Shown here in pieces: positions 7,831-16,736 of a stretch of DNA of 53,284 nt; position 1 is the first letter of the stretch; every line of letters begins with the position of its first letter. Made by a program: the position numbers and the translations under genes. Source of the DNA: RGIG4608 sp045635885 (GTDB taxonomy: Bacteria > Bacillota > Clostridia > Oscillospirales > CAG-272); assembly GCA_045635885.1 (NCBI GenBank), contig JAZTWO010000047.1, positions 1 to 53,284 on the forward strand. Reading direction: 5' to 3'. The notes under the pieces were generated by a model that was not told where the DNA came from, did not search any database, and worked only from the letters and a program-made list of their open reading frames with translations.

Positions 7831-9342
7831 TTATTCTGCAAGGGGCTTCATTGTTGGGAACAACAATACGTCACGAATTGATGCAGAGTCAGTAAGAAGC
7901 ATAACAAGACGGTCTACACCAAAGCCAAGACCACCAGTGGGAGCAAGACCGTATTCAAGAGCTGTTACATAGTCATAATCAACTTCTGCATTACAGTTGG
8001 GTTCATCCTTCTTCTTAGCAGCAACCTGCTTTTCAAAACGTTCCTTCTGATCAATTGGGTCATTAAGCTCACTAAACGCGTTTCCAAATTCAGTAGCATT
8101 AATGAAATATTCAAATCTCTCAGTAAATGCAGGATCGTCTGCCTTTCTCTTAGCGAGAGGGCTATTTTCAACGGGATAATCATAAATAAATGTAGGTTGA
8201 ATAAGGTGTTCTTCAACGTAAGCATCAAAGAATTCAACAAGAACTGTGCCCTTTGTTGCGTTTTCAGGAATTTCAACATGCTTTTCTTTAGCGCAAGCTC
8301 TTGCGTCCTCATCAGATTTCCAATCATAATAGTCAACACCAGCATATTTCTTAACGGCTTCAACCATTGTAAGTCTTTCCCACTTGGACATATCAATTTC
8401 CTTGCCCTGATATGTGATAAGAGTTGAGCCACAAACTTTTTCCGCAAGCATCTTGTTCATTTCTTCAACAAGATCCATCATTCCCTTATAGTCTGTGAAC
8501 GCCTGATAAAGCTCGATTGATGTGAATTCAGGGTTGTGCTTTGTATCCATACCCTCATTTCTAAAGATTCTACCAACCTCATAAACCTTATCCATACCAC
8601 CAACAATCAATCTCTTAAGATAAAGCTCAGTTTCAATTCTGAGATACATATCCATATCAAGTGTATTGTGATGTGTCTTGAAAGGACGTGCAGAAGCACC
8701 AATTTCAAGGGGAACAAGAATGGGGGTATCAACTTCAAGGAATCCCTTTCCATCAAGATATTCTCTGATATACTTAAGGATAAGACTTCTCTTAACGAAA
8801 GTATCCTTAACTTCGGGATTCATAATAAGGTCAACGTATCTCTGTCTATATCTAAGGTCAGTATCTCTAAGACCGTGGAATTTTTCAGGAAGAGGAAGCA
8901 AGCTCTTTGCAAGAAGTTCGATAGAATAAACGTGAACAGAGATTTCGCCACGACGAGTAAGGAAAACCTTACCGCTAACGCCAACAATATCACCAATATC
9001 CCACTTCTTGTACTGTTCAAATGCTTCTTCACCGATATCATTGATACGGATATAACACTGAATTCTTCCCTTACCGTCCATAACGTCGATAAAGTTTGCC
9101 TTACCCATATCTCTACGGCTCATAATACGACCAGCAATTTTAACTTCCTTTTCGTTGTATTCATCAAAATTGTTCTTGATGTCAACACTGTAGGTATCAA
9201 AATCATATTTAACCTTTTGGAAGGGATCGTTTCCTGCTTCTTTAAGGGCAGAAAGTTTGTCTCGTCTTATTTGAAGTATCGAATTTAATTCCTTTTCGTC
9301 ATCAATGACGATTTCTTCATTAATGTTATTAAGGTCTGACAT
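7831..9342 (-). CDS. lysS: Lysyl-tRNA synthetase, class II
   Basis: LysRS charges tRNA-Lys with lysine using ATP. The 503-residue protein has an N-terminal anticodon-binding OB fold (around 60-180: VKIAGRIMSRRDMGKANFIDV) and a class II catalytic domain with motif 1 (RSLILKYIREYLDGKGFLEVDTP), motif 2 (GRIFRNEGMDTKHNPEFTSIE) and motif 3 (GLAPTGGLGFGVDRLVMLL). GGAGG lies 6 bases before the ATG. It follows greA by 12 bases, the common Firmicutes greA-lysS pair, and ends at a strong terminator. No lysine riboswitch or T-box is visible before it; transcription appears to come from upstream. Confidence 0.97.
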   Translation of the reverse strand: MSDLNNINEEIVIDDEKELNSILQIRRDKLSALKEAGNDPFQKVKYDFDTYSVDIKNNFDEYNEKEVKIAGRIMSRRDMGKANFIDVMDGKGRIQCYIRINDIGEEAFEQYKKWDIGDIVGVSGKVFLTRRGEISVHVYSIELLAKSLLPLPEKFHGLRDTDLRYRQRYVDLIMNPEVKDTFVKRSLILKYIREYLDGKGFLEVDTPILVPLEIGASARPFKTHHNTLDMDMYLRIETELYLKRLIVGGMDKVYEVGRIFRNEGMDTKHNPEFTSIELYQAFTDYKGMMDLVEEMNKMLAEKVCGSTLITYQGKEIDMSKWERLTMVEAVKKYAGVDYYDWKSDEDARACAKEKHVEIPENATKGTVLVEFFDAYVEEHLIQPTFIYDYPVENSPLAKRKADDPAFTERFEYFINATEFGNAFSELNDPIDQKERFEKQVAAKKKDEPNCNAEVDYDYVTALEYGLAPTGGLGFGVDRLVMLLTDSASIRDVLLFPTMKPLAE

Positions 9343-9354
9343 ATTTCCTCCAAA

Positions 9355-9837
9355 TTATTTTCTTGTAACTTCAAGAATTTTCATTGTGATAACACCAGCG
9401 GGTGCATCAACAGTAACAACTGCACCAGCTGCCTTACCCATAAGTGCATGACCAATGGGAGACTGGTCAGAGATTTTACCACAAAGGGGATCAACCTCAT
9501 TAGAACCAACGATATTATATTCAACTTCCTCATCCAAATCGTTATCAAAAACCTTAACTGTAGAACCAATACTTACAACACTTGAGTCGATTTTTGTTTC
9601 ATCAATGATGAGTGCATTGTCAATAAGTGCCTGAAGTTCAAGAATTCTTGCTTCATTTTGTGCCTGTTCGTTTCTTGCAGCATCATATTCAGAGTTTTCT
9701 GAAAGGTCACCGAATGAACGTGCAGTAGCAATTGCTTCTTTAATTTCTTCACGTTTTATAGTCTGACGCTCTTTAAGTTCTGCTACAAGAGCCTCAAAAC
9801 CTTCTTTAGTGTACAACATCTGTTTTGCCTTTGCCAT
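9355..9837 (-). CDS. greA: Transcription elongation factor GreA
   Basis: GreA rescues backtracked RNA polymerase by stimulating cleavage of the nascent transcript. The 160 residues divide into the N-terminal coiled coil (about 10-75, with ATARSFGDLSENSEYDAARNEQ, whose tip acidic residues D and E act at the polymerase active site) and the C-terminal FKBP-like domain (SPIGHALMGKAAGAVVTV). Length and motifs are typical. It lies 23 bases downstream of the S41 peptidase gene and 12 bases before lysS. Confidence 0.97.
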   Translation of the reverse strand: MAKAKQMLYTKEGFEALVAELKERQTIKREEIKEAIATARSFGDLSENSEYDAARNEQAQNEARILELQALIDNALIIDETKIDSSVVSIGSTVKVFDNDLDEEVEYNIVGSNEVDPLCGKISDQSPIGHALMGKAAGAVVTVDAPAGVITMKILEVTRK

Positions 9838-9860
9838 AATAAATCTCCTATCAAAATATA

Positions 9861-11270
9861 TTAATCAATTAAAAGTGAAACAGCTTTTTGAAGCTGATTG
9901 TCAATTTCTTCTGTCAATTTGTAGAAATGTGTTTCGGCAGCAATGCCTTCAAGTTCTACTTTATAATTGGGTGCAATTCCCTCGCCACCATCATATCCAA
10001 TGCCACAGGGTGGGAAATAGAGTTTTGTTGTTAATTTAAGAGCGCCATGATATTGTTCGCCATAGTATTGAAGTGGAATAATGCTCTGTACACTTCCCTT
10101 ACCATAGGTCTTTACACCTACAATTTGTGCAAGATTATGATCTCTTAAAACTGCAGTAAAGAGTTCAGCAGCGCTTGCAGAATTCTCATTTGCAAGTACC
10201 ACGTATTCGTAACCCACATATTTTCCAATATCTTGAGTTGTAACATTACAAGATTGATATCCACTTGAAACACTGTAATTTACAGTGTTTACTTTAGTCA
10301 CTTGAATAGTACCAGAAGCATCCTTGGTTGAAAGAATAGTATCTCCCTTATTTAGCAAGGTGCTTACAACAGCAATAAGCGAAGCAAGATCTCCACCGGG
10401 ATTGTTTCTAACGTCAAACACAAACTTATTGCAACCCTCTGCTATAAGTTTATCCATACATTCTTTAAACTGTATGGGTGTTGTAAGGTCAAACTGGCTT
10501 ATTGAAACAATACCAACGGTACTATCTTTAATGGATGTTTTACAAGTAACAGAAACTGTTTTTACTTTTGCACGTTTAATTTCCATCTCCAAAGAATTAC
10601 CATCTCTATCAACAGTGAACTTAGCATAAGTTCCTTCAGGCCCCTTAAGATTAGCAACGGTGTATTGGAATGTTTCATAACACGCAACATTGTTTATTTC
10701 TTCATCAGTATAAGATGGATAAATCTCTTTTGCCTTAAGTTTGTTTTTTTCAACCAAGTCGGCAAGAGCAATTTTTTCGTTATCAATATAGATATGAGTT
10801 ACCTTATCGCCAATTTTGAGGTGTTCCAATGCAGGAGAATCGGGCATAATAAGCACAATTTCCATAAAATATTCTTTGTAATCAAATATGACCTGAACAC
10901 CGATACCGTACAAATCACCATTATTCTCTGAGGTTAAAGCCTCAAATTCATCGGGAGTATAGTACATAGCATACTTATCGCCTGTTGCTTCAACATAAGC
11001 TCTAATAGCAGCAAGCATAGCAGTTTCATAGTCGATGTCAAATATTGAAAATTTATTGAATAAAGCATCAATAATCAAAAAGGTATCAAGATAATCTACA
11101 GGCACCTTTTCATTTTCTTCTGGGGAAACTATATCATTATTGTTATTCTTATAACTTGTTGATTTTGACTGAGATGTAAAATCATATGCAGTGCATGCCG
11201 TAATTGATAAAATAAGCAAAAGCACAGCAAGAATTAAAGAAGTTAATGTCAAATATAATCTGTTTTTCAT
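9861..11270 (-). CDS. S41-family C-terminal processing peptidase, lipoprotein
   Basis: A 469-residue CtpA/CtpB-type serine protease, probably cleaving envelope proteins near their C-terminus. The signal peptide ends in a lipobox (S-I-T-A-C, Cys26), so it is predicted to be membrane-anchored outside the cell, followed by a T/N-rich linker. A PDZ-like region (about 135-180, with LKIGDKVTHIYIDNEKI) precedes the S41 domain (FVFDVRNNPGGDLASL), the nucleophile Ser in ENSASAAELFTAV and the general-base Lys in VKTYGKGSVQS. It heads the operon with greA and lysS. CtpB-type proteases also act in sigma-K activation during sporulation, but nothing here proves that role. Confidence 0.9.
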   Translation of the reverse strand: MKNRLYLTLTSLILAVLLLILSITACTAYDFTSQSKSTSYKNNNNDIVSPEENEKVPVDYLDTFLIIDALFNKFSIFDIDYETAMLAAIRAYVEATGDKYAMYYTPDEFEALTSENNGDLYGIGVQVIFDYKEYFMEIVLIMPDSPALEHLKIGDKVTHIYIDNEKIALADLVEKNKLKAKEIYPSYTDEEINNVACYETFQYTVANLKGPEGTYAKFTVDRDGNSLEMEIKRAKVKTVSVTCKTSIKDSTVGIVSISQFDLTTPIQFKECMDKLIAEGCNKFVFDVRNNPGGDLASLIAVVSTLLNKGDTILSTKDASGTIQVTKVNTVNYSVSSGYQSCNVTTQDIGKYVGYEYVVLANENSASAAELFTAVLRDHNLAQIVGVKTYGKGSVQSIIPLQYYGEQYHGALKLTTKLYFPPCGIGYDGGEGIAPNYKVELEGIAAETHFYKLTEEIDNQLQKAVSLLID

Positions 11271-11295
11271 GATTTCTCCTTTCTGTATATAACCG

Positions 11296-11329
11296 ACTTA
11301 AGCGAAACGGGTATCCGTTTCGCTTAAGT
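11296..11329. repeat. 15-bp perfect inverted repeat without a U tract
   Basis: ACTTAAGCGAAACGG and its exact complement flank a GTAT loop, between the PucR-type regulator's stop and the S41 peptidase start. Neither side carries a run of T, unlike every terminator in this window. It may be an RNA hairpin that stabilises or processes a read-through transcript, or a DNA operator. No good promoter for the S41 gene is visible, which favours read-through. Confidence 0.75.
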
Positions 11330-11339
11330 ATAAGTAAAA

Positions 11340-12425
11340 TCAATATTTCGCAGAAATAGACTTGAGATATTTTTGAACCATAAGCGCAACTTTAAAGGTG
11401 ATAGCATGTTCAAATTCACGCAAATCAAGACCTGTAAGCTTGCGAATTTTTTCAAGTCGATATACAAGTGTGTTTCTATGAACGAAAAGCTTTCTTGAGG
11501 TTTCAGATACGTTCAAATTGTTCTCAAAGAAGCATTGAATTGTCATGAGTGTTTCTTTATCAAGAGAATCAAGACTACCCTTATTAAACACTTCCTGAAG
11601 GAACATTTCACACATTGTTGTGGGGAGCTGATAAATAAGACGTCCTATACCAAGATTTTCATAGCTGATAATATTCTTTTCAGTTTCAAAAACCTTTCCA
11701 ACGTCAAGAGCAACTTGAGCTTCTTTATAAGCTCTTGCAAGGTCCTTAATGTTATCAACAACAGTTGAAACACCAATTGCAACCTTTGCATAGTATTCGT
11801 TGTTAAGAGTATTAACGATATTTGCAGCCATCTTTTCAATTTCACGACGTTCAATACCGGGTTTAATATCCTTAACAAGAACAACGTCCTGCTCACCAAC
11901 GCTAATTACATAATCCTTTGATTTATCAGGGAACATTGTTTGAAGCATTTCAAAAGGCATCATATCAGTTCTGCCATAGAACTTGATAAGGAATACGATT
12001 CGAACTTCCTCTGTATTAAAGTGCAATTCCTTACTCTTGATATAAATATCGCTAGGAAGGATGTTATCAAGAATTATGTTCTTAATAAATGAGCCCTTAT
12101 CATATTTTTCATCATAAAGATTTTTGATGTTTGAAAGTGAAACAACAAGCATCTTGGCAAATTTTTCTGCCATCTTGTCTTCGCCTTCAACAAATACAAA
12201 ATATTCAGCTCTTGATCCTGAAGTAATAGGACAATATGTGTTACCAAGCAAAGTGAACATTTTAGCAGAGTAAGAAATTTCTTCTGCAACTCCCTGTCTT
12301 ACTTCACCAATCTTAACAAGCTCTGAGCAAGCAACCACAACGCCGTTTTCATCAACAACGCCTATAACACGGTCAACGGCATCTTTCATTTGGTGAACTA
12401 CGCCCTGAAATAATCTGTTAGACAT
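11340..12425 (-). CDS. PucR/CdaR-type transcriptional regulator
   Basis: A 361-residue protein. The N-terminal region (about 1-130; FQGVVHQMKDAVDRVIGVVDENGVVVACS) resembles the CdaR sugar-diacid-recognition or GAF-like sensor. The middle (about 150-270) resembles the GGDEF-like domain of CdaR proteins. The C-terminus is a PucR-type helix-turn-helix (about 295-355: FFENNLNVSETSRKLFVHRNTLVYRLEKI). Such regulators respond to small metabolites; nothing metabolic is adjacent to identify the ligand. It has its own promoter (12478-12506) and lies upstream of the S41-greA-lysS genes across the 15-bp inverted repeat, so it may regulate or be co-transcribed with them. Family assignment is good; target is unknown. 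Confidence 0.85.
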   Translation of the reverse strand: MSNRLFQGVVHQMKDAVDRVIGVVDENGVVVACSELVKIGEVRQGVAEEISYSAKMFTLLGNTYCPITSGSRAEYFVFVEGEDKMAEKFAKMLVVSLSNIKNLYDEKYDKGSFIKNIILDNILPSDIYIKSKELHFNTEEVRIVFLIKFYGRTDMMPFEMLQTMFPDKSKDYVISVGEQDVVLVKDIKPGIERREIEKMAANIVNTLNNEYYAKVAIGVSTVVDNIKDLARAYKEAQVALDVGKVFETEKNIISYENLGIGRLIYQLPTTMCEMFLQEVFNKGSLDSLDKETLMTIQCFFENNLNVSETSRKLFVHRNTLVYRLEKIRKLTGLDLREFEHAITFKVALMVQKYLKSISAKY

Positions 12426-12477
12426 AAATAAAACCTCTCATTAATAATATTAAAAGTTTTTGTACATACTATACTAT

Positions 12478-12506
12478 ATAATACTACATTTTTTGTTATT
12501 TTTCAA
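12478..12506 (-). promoter_or_regulatory. Predicted promoter of the PucR-type regulator
   Basis: Minus-strand TTGAAA (12506-12501) and TATTAT (12483-12478) are spaced by 17 bases, followed by an AT-rich leader of about 50 bases and a GAGAGG Shine-Dalgarno. Confidence 0.65.
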
Positions 12507-12571
12507 TAGGTTTTTTGATATTTTCTATAATTTTTTTAATTTTTTTTGTGCTTTTTAGTGAAAAAGGCAAT

Positions 12572-13318
12572 TTAGTTAAGTTCAAACTCGTAAACAAGAC
12601 AACTAAGCGCCATAATAGCGGCAGTTTCTGCTCTTAAAATTCGTTTTCCAAGTCCAATTCTGACAAATCCAAACTCATCAGATTGAATTGCTTCGTCAAC
12701 AGAAAAACCACCTTCGCTTCCTATTATAATAGATATGTCTTTAATATTCTTTTCTGTTCGAATGGATTTTAAGGCATTAGCCATGGGCAAAGTTCCCTCA
12801 CCCTCATAGCAAAACAAAACCACATCAGATTGTGAAGCGAATTTGAGCATATCACCAAAAGATATGCTGGGTTTAACGTTGGGAATTATCCCACGTCCAC
12901 ATTGCTTAGCGGCTTCAAGAGCAATTTTATTTCTGCGTTCAGTTTTGCGTGACTCAGCATCATTTTTTACCTTAACAACACATCTCTCACTTTCAAAAGG
13001 AGTAATATCATAAACACCAAGCTCAACTGATTTTTGAATAATAAAATCAAGTTTTTCCCCTTTTGGCAATGCCTGAAATAAATGAACTTTAATTTCCGGC
13101 TCTGATTTTGAAATATATTTATTTATAATTTTAGCACGAACTGTTGAATCTGTAAAGCTTTCAAGAACGCAATCATATTCGAAAGATTCCATATCAGAAA
13201 CAGCAATTTGCTCACCAACAGTCATTCTTAAAGATCTTGAAATATGATGCGCATTTTCGCCACAAAGCAAAATATATTCGTCAGAAATTTGATTTTTATC
13301 AACAAAAAACTTTGGCAT
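12572..13318 (-). CDS. rsmE: 16S rRNA (uracil1498-N3)-methyltransferase
   Basis: RsmE methylates U1498 of 16S rRNA with SAM in the assembled 30S subunit (SPOUT class). The 248 residues show the N-terminal PUA-like part (HHISRSLRMTVGEQIAVSD) and the knotted SPOUT core: VHLFQALPKGEKLDFIIQKSVELGV, PFESERCVV, the SAM-binding IIGSEGGFSVDEA and LGKRILRAETAAIMAL. AAAGGAG precedes the ATG. It stands alone, with a consensus promoter directly upstream and a terminator separating it from the slipin operon. Confidence 0.95.
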   Translation of the reverse strand: MPKFFVDKNQISDEYILLCGENAHHISRSLRMTVGEQIAVSDMESFEYDCVLESFTDSTVRAKIINKYISKSEPEIKVHLFQALPKGEKLDFIIQKSVELGVYDITPFESERCVVKVKNDAESRKTERRNKIALEAAKQCGRGIIPNVKPSISFGDMLKFASQSDVVLFCYEGEGTLPMANALKSIRTEKNIKDISIIIGSEGGFSVDEAIQSDEFGFVRIGLGKRILRAETAAIMALSCLVYEFELN

Positions 13319-13366
13319 TTTGTCTCCTTTTAAGCACGCAAAAGCGATTTTTTCTACATTATATAT

Positions 13367-13395
13367 ATTATACTACATTTATATGGTTTTGTCAA
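13367..13395 (-). promoter_or_regulatory. Consensus promoter of rsmE
   Basis: On the minus strand a perfect TTGACA (13395-13390), 17-base spacer and perfect TATAAT (13372-13367), about 50 bases before the rsmE start. Confidence 0.8.
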
Positions 13396-13411
13396 AGGTT
13401 TTAGAAAAAAA

Positions 13412-13439
13412 GAAAGACACAAATTTCTTTGTGTCTTTC
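13412..13439 (-). terminator. Intrinsic terminator of the NfeD-slipin operon
   Basis: The stem GAAAGACACAAA / TTTGTGTCTTTC with a TTTC loop is followed on the minus strand by a run of seven T. Confidence 0.93.
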
Positions 13440-13460
13440 AAAATATTAATTATGCTTGTT

Positions 13461-14486
13461 TTATGCATTAAATACTTCTGATGCACTCTTTGCAAGACCT
13501 GCAAGACCCTGGAGCTCAGAAGGAATGATAATCTTAGTTGCCTGACCATCAGATGCCTTTTCAAATGCTTCAAGGCTCTTAACACCAAGGTAGATGTTCT
13601 GTGCTTCTGCAGTAGGAGCAGCAGCATTAATCATCTTAAGACCTTCAGCTGTAGCTTGCTGAACCAAAAGAATCTTTTCAGCTTCACCTTCACCTTCGCA
13701 GATATCAGCTTCTCTCTGACCTTCAGCGGCAAGAATATGAGAATGCTTTTGTGCTTCTGCAAGAAGAATTTCAGCCTGCTTCTTACCTTCTGCTTCAAGG
13801 ATAAGAGCTTTTCTAACACCCTCTGCCTCGATAACCTTTGCTCTGCGCTCACGTTCAGCTCTCATCTGAGCTTCCATAGCTTTGAGAATGCCATCGGGAG
13901 GAATGATATCCTTAACTTCAACACGAGTAATTCTGATACCCCAAGCATCTGCTGCTTCGTCAAGAATAACTCTCATCTGTGAGTTGATTGTATCTCTTGA
14001 AGTAAGAGCTGCATCAAGTTCAAGATCACCAAAGAGGTTACGAAGAGCTGTGATTGTAAGATGTGTAATTGCCTGGATAGGATTCTTATGACCGTAAACG
14101 AAGAGTTTGGGGTCAGTAATCTGATAGAATACTACGATATCAACACCCATTTTGATGTTGTCTTTAGTAATTACAGGAATTGTTGCTACGTCAGATGAAG
14201 AAGAGTCAAAAGTCTTTGTCACATCACCATTAACATTTCTATATGAACGTGAAACATCTGAAACCCACAAAATCTGTTCTCTCAAGTCGATCATGCCTGT
14301 TCTCTTTGTGGGCTTTTCAACGAAAGGAACCTTAACGTGCCAACCTGTGTGCCAGGTTCTTGAGTATACACCAAGTCTTTCCATAACAACTGCATGGGAT
14401 TCGGGTACAACTCTAAGGTGACAAAGTACAATAAGCAAGATAAGTACTAAAGTAGCAATAACTACCAACATAAAATTAATCATCAT
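13461..14486 (-). CDS. SPFH/band 7 membrane protein (slipin/QmcA-like)
   Basis: A 341-residue stomatin-family protein. One N-terminal membrane segment (about 3-24) is followed by the SPFH domain (about 27-190: VVPESHAVVMERLGVYSRTWHTG, VVFYQITDPKLFVYG, ITRVEVKDIIPPDGI) and a long E/A/K/R-rich coiled coil (about 195-275) that drives oligomerisation. Such proteins form large cage-like or ring assemblies and organise membrane microdomains and protein quality control. It lies directly downstream of an NfeD gene, the standard partner. AGGAGG precedes the paired ATGs at 14486. The extra tail (AFEKASDGQATKIIIPSELQG) is typical of this group. Confidence 0.93.
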   Translation of the reverse strand: MMINFMLVVIATLVLILLIVLCHLRVVPESHAVVMERLGVYSRTWHTGWHVKVPFVEKPTKRTGMIDLREQILWVSDVSRSYRNVNGDVTKTFDSSSSDVATIPVITKDNIKMGVDIVVFYQITDPKLFVYGHKNPIQAITHLTITALRNLFGDLELDAALTSRDTINSQMRVILDEAADAWGIRITRVEVKDIIPPDGILKAMEAQMRAERERRAKVIEAEGVRKALILEAEGKKQAEILLAEAQKHSHILAAEGQREADICEGEGEAEKILLVQQATAEGLKMINAAAPTAEAQNIYLGVKSLEAFEKASDGQATKIIIPSELQGLAGLAKSASEVFNA

Positions 14487-14510
14487 AATCTATTATACCT
14501 CCTACCTTAA

Positions 14511-14981
14511 TTATTCGCGTGTGCAGATGAGCTTAACACCTTCAACGTATTTAACAACAACGATTGTGCCAGCTTCAACAAAGTCATTTTCATTAACAGT
14601 GCGAGCACTCCAAGTAGCGCCCTTGTGTTTAACAAGTCCCTTACCGTGGATATTAGAAATGTCTTCAACGACGAGACACTTTTCACCAATAAGAGCTCTA
14701 AGGTTATTTTTACCTTTTTTCATTTTGCGGTCAGAGTTAAGCTTTCCGGCAACTGCATACCAAAGAAGCATTACAGATGCAGGGATGCAAACAACAAGAA
14801 TCTGACCAATAAAAGCGACAATGGCAAGAGTTCCTTCTTCAACAACCAATGCAATAATAAGAGCAACGATTGAAGCGAAAGCCATAATAATCGCCTGGAA
14901 TTTTTCATCACCAAAGATGATCATCAAAATTGCTACAACAGCAACGATTGACCATAAGGCCACGGGTACATAAGCAAGCAT
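14511..14981 (-). CDS. NfeD-family membrane protein
   Basis: 156 residues with three or four hydrophobic segments (about 5-23, 30-46, 50-75) and a C-terminal soluble OB fold (about 93-153: LIGEKCLVVEDISNIHGKGLVKHKGATWSAR, AGTIVVVKYVEGVKLIC). NfeD proteins pair with SPFH proteins in membrane organisation; this is the short form, without the ClpP-like protease domain. It precedes the slipin gene by 24 bases in one operon, driven from the region before 14982. Confidence 0.92.
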   Translation of the reverse strand: MLAYVPVALWSIVAVVAILMIIFGDEKFQAIIMAFASIVALIIALVVEEGTLAIVAFIGQILVVCIPASVMLLWYAVAGKLNSDRKMKKGKNNLRALIGEKCLVVEDISNIHGKGLVKHKGATWSARTVNENDFVEAGTIVVVKYVEGVKLICTRE

Positions 14982-15033
14982 ACTTTTTCTCCTCTAACAA
15001 GATTTTTATAGTTTAGAACGACTAAAATAGACA

Positions 15034-15061
15034 TTTATAATCGTCCAATATTATGTGTCAT
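15034..15061 (-). promoter_or_regulatory. Possible promoter of the NfeD-slipin operon
   Basis: Minus-strand ATGACA (15061-15056), a 16-base spacer and TATAAA (15039-15034), about 55 bases before the NfeD start. The match is moderate. Confidence 0.45.
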
Positions 15062-15142
15062 ACTATAGTAACATATTTTTTCAAACTTGTCAATAATCTT
15101 TTCAAATATTTTATACTTTTTTTTACAATTTTTCAAAATAAC

Positions 15143-15171
15143 TTGTTTATTTCAAATAAATATGTTACAAT
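15143..15171 (+). promoter_or_regulatory. Predicted promoter of the lepB-thrC operon
   Basis: TTGTTT (15143-15148), 17 bases, then an extended -10 TGT-TACAAT (15166-15171), about 50 bases before the lepB start. Confidence 0.6.
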
Positions 15172-15223
15172 AGTTAAAATAGGTTAATTATGCCTGCCAA
15201 ATTTCTGATTTTTAGGAGATTTT

Positions 15224-15817
15224 ATGGACTCAAATAGACACGAAAATTCACTTCAAAAAAGCAACAGCTCCCTTTCACGCTTTTTTGTTGAATGGGGAGA
15301 CTCTCTTTTAAGAGCAATAATTGTTATTGTTTTTGTTTTAACGTTTGTTTGTCAAACTTGCACGGTTGTTGGTAACTCCATGCAAAACACACTTCAAAAC
15401 GGAGAAAAACTTATAATTTCAAACCTTTTCTACAAGCCCCAAGCCAACGACATTGTTGTGTTTCACCAAACAGGTTCACTAAACGAACCGGTTGTTAAAA
15501 GAATAATCGCAACCGAAAATCATTTTGTAAGAATTGATTTCGACAAAAAAATAGTTTACGTTTCATCTGACAGATCTTTTGATGAATCCGATATTATCGA
15601 CGAATCATCTTATGCATACCTTGACATTGAAAAATATAGAATGAGCGGGGTTCGCGATTATGAAGTTCCGCAAGGATATGTCTTTGTTATGGGCGACAAC
15701 AGAAACAACTCAACAGACAGTCGCTCTGACCAAATCGGTGTGGTTGACGAAAGAACAATTCTTGGTAAAGTTATCTTTCGTATTTCCCCCATCGAAAGTT
15801 TTGGCTTTGTAAAATAA
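15224..15817 (+). CDS. lepB: Signal peptidase I
   Basis: Type I signal peptidase releases secreted proteins from the membrane. The 197-residue protein has one N-terminal membrane helix (about 28-46), nucleophile Ser52 in VVGNSMQNTL, general-base Lys92 in EPVVKRIIA, and the conserved Box E region YVFVMGDNRNNSTDSRS. It is anchored with its active site outside. It heads a plus-strand operon with ylqF, rnhB, yraN, a dipeptidase and thrC; lepB-ylqF-rnhB is a familiar Firmicutes order. Confidence 0.95.
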   Translation: MDSNRHENSLQKSNSSLSRFFVEWGDSLLRAIIVIVFVLTFVCQTCTVVGNSMQNTLQNGEKLIISNLFYKPQANDIVVFHQTGSLNEPVVKRIIATENHFVRIDFDKKIVYVSSDRSFDESDIIDESSYAYLDIEKYRMSGVRDYEVPQGYVFVMGDNRNNSTDSRSDQIGVVDERTILGKVIFRISPIESFGFVK

Positions 15818-15860
15818 TTTCATTATATATATTCGCGCACGCGAGGAAACGGAGAATATT

Positions 15861-16724
15861 ATGCCCTCTGAACAGATACAGTGGTTCCCCGGTCATATGG
15901 CGAAAACTCGCCGAATGATCACAGAAAATTTAAAAAATGTTGACGTAGTTATAGAGATTTTGGATGCGAGAATTCCCAAAAGTTCACGAAATCCCGAAAT
16001 TGCAAGTATGACCGCACAAAAACCAACAATTTTATTGTTGAATAAAGCAACTCTTGCCGACCCCGAAATGACGAAAAAGTGGTGTGAATATTATTCAAAC
16101 GAGCAGACTATTTGCATTACCACCGACTGCGTTAGCGGTATGGGTATTAACAAAATCAAAGAAGCAGTTAATACAGTTCTTGCCGAAAAAATTCAAAGAT
16201 ACGAAGCCAAAGGCATGCACGGTAGAAAATTGAAGGCAATGATTGTCGGAATTCCCAACGTTGGAAAATCTTCCCTTATTAATAAAATATGCGGCAGTAA
16301 AAAAGCAAAGGTTGAAAATCGCCCCGGTGTTACAGTTGATAAACAGTGGGTTGACACAAATATCGGTCTTCTTTTAATGGATATGCCAGGTGTTCTCTGG
16401 CCCAAGTTCGATGATAGATTAATTGGAGAAAATCTTGCAATTACAGGCGCAATCAAGGATAAAATTCTTGATATTGAATCTCTTGCAATTGTTCTTTGTG
16501 CTCGCTTGAGAAAATACTATCCCGAACTTCTTTCTGCAAGATATAAGCTTGGTGATATGGCGCAGTATTCCGATTACACCGACCTTCAATTGTTTGAATT
16601 AATCGGCAAAAAACGTGGATTTTTGATTAGTGGTGGCGAGATTGACTACGAGCGCACCGCCAATATGCTTCTTGAAGAATTCAGAAGCGCAAAAATAGGA
16701 AAAATCACTCTCGACTTCATATAA
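15861..16724 (+). CDS. ylqF: Ribosome biogenesis GTPase YlqF/RbgA
   Basis: YlqF (RbgA) is needed for late 50S assembly. The 287-residue protein is a circularly permuted GTPase: the G4 motif (LLNKATLAD) comes before G1 (GIPNVGKSSLIN) and G3 (DMPGVLWPK), exactly as in YlqF. The N-terminal IQWFPGHMAKTRRMI is the family signature, and the C-terminal helical domain (about 180-285) binds rRNA. It is the second gene of the lepB operon, 12 bases before rnhB. Confidence 0.95.
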   Translation: MPSEQIQWFPGHMAKTRRMITENLKNVDVVIEILDARIPKSSRNPEIASMTAQKPTILLLNKATLADPEMTKKWCEYYSNEQTICITTDCVSGMGINKIKEAVNTVLAEKIQRYEAKGMHGRKLKAMIVGIPNVGKSSLINKICGSKKAKVENRPGVTVDKQWVDTNIGLLLMDMPGVLWPKFDDRLIGENLAITGAIKDKILDIESLAIVLCARLRKYYPELLSARYKLGDMAQYSDYTDLQLFELIGKKRGFLISGGEIDYERTANMLLEEFRSAKIGKITLDFI

Positions 16725-16736
16725 TTAGGAGTTACT

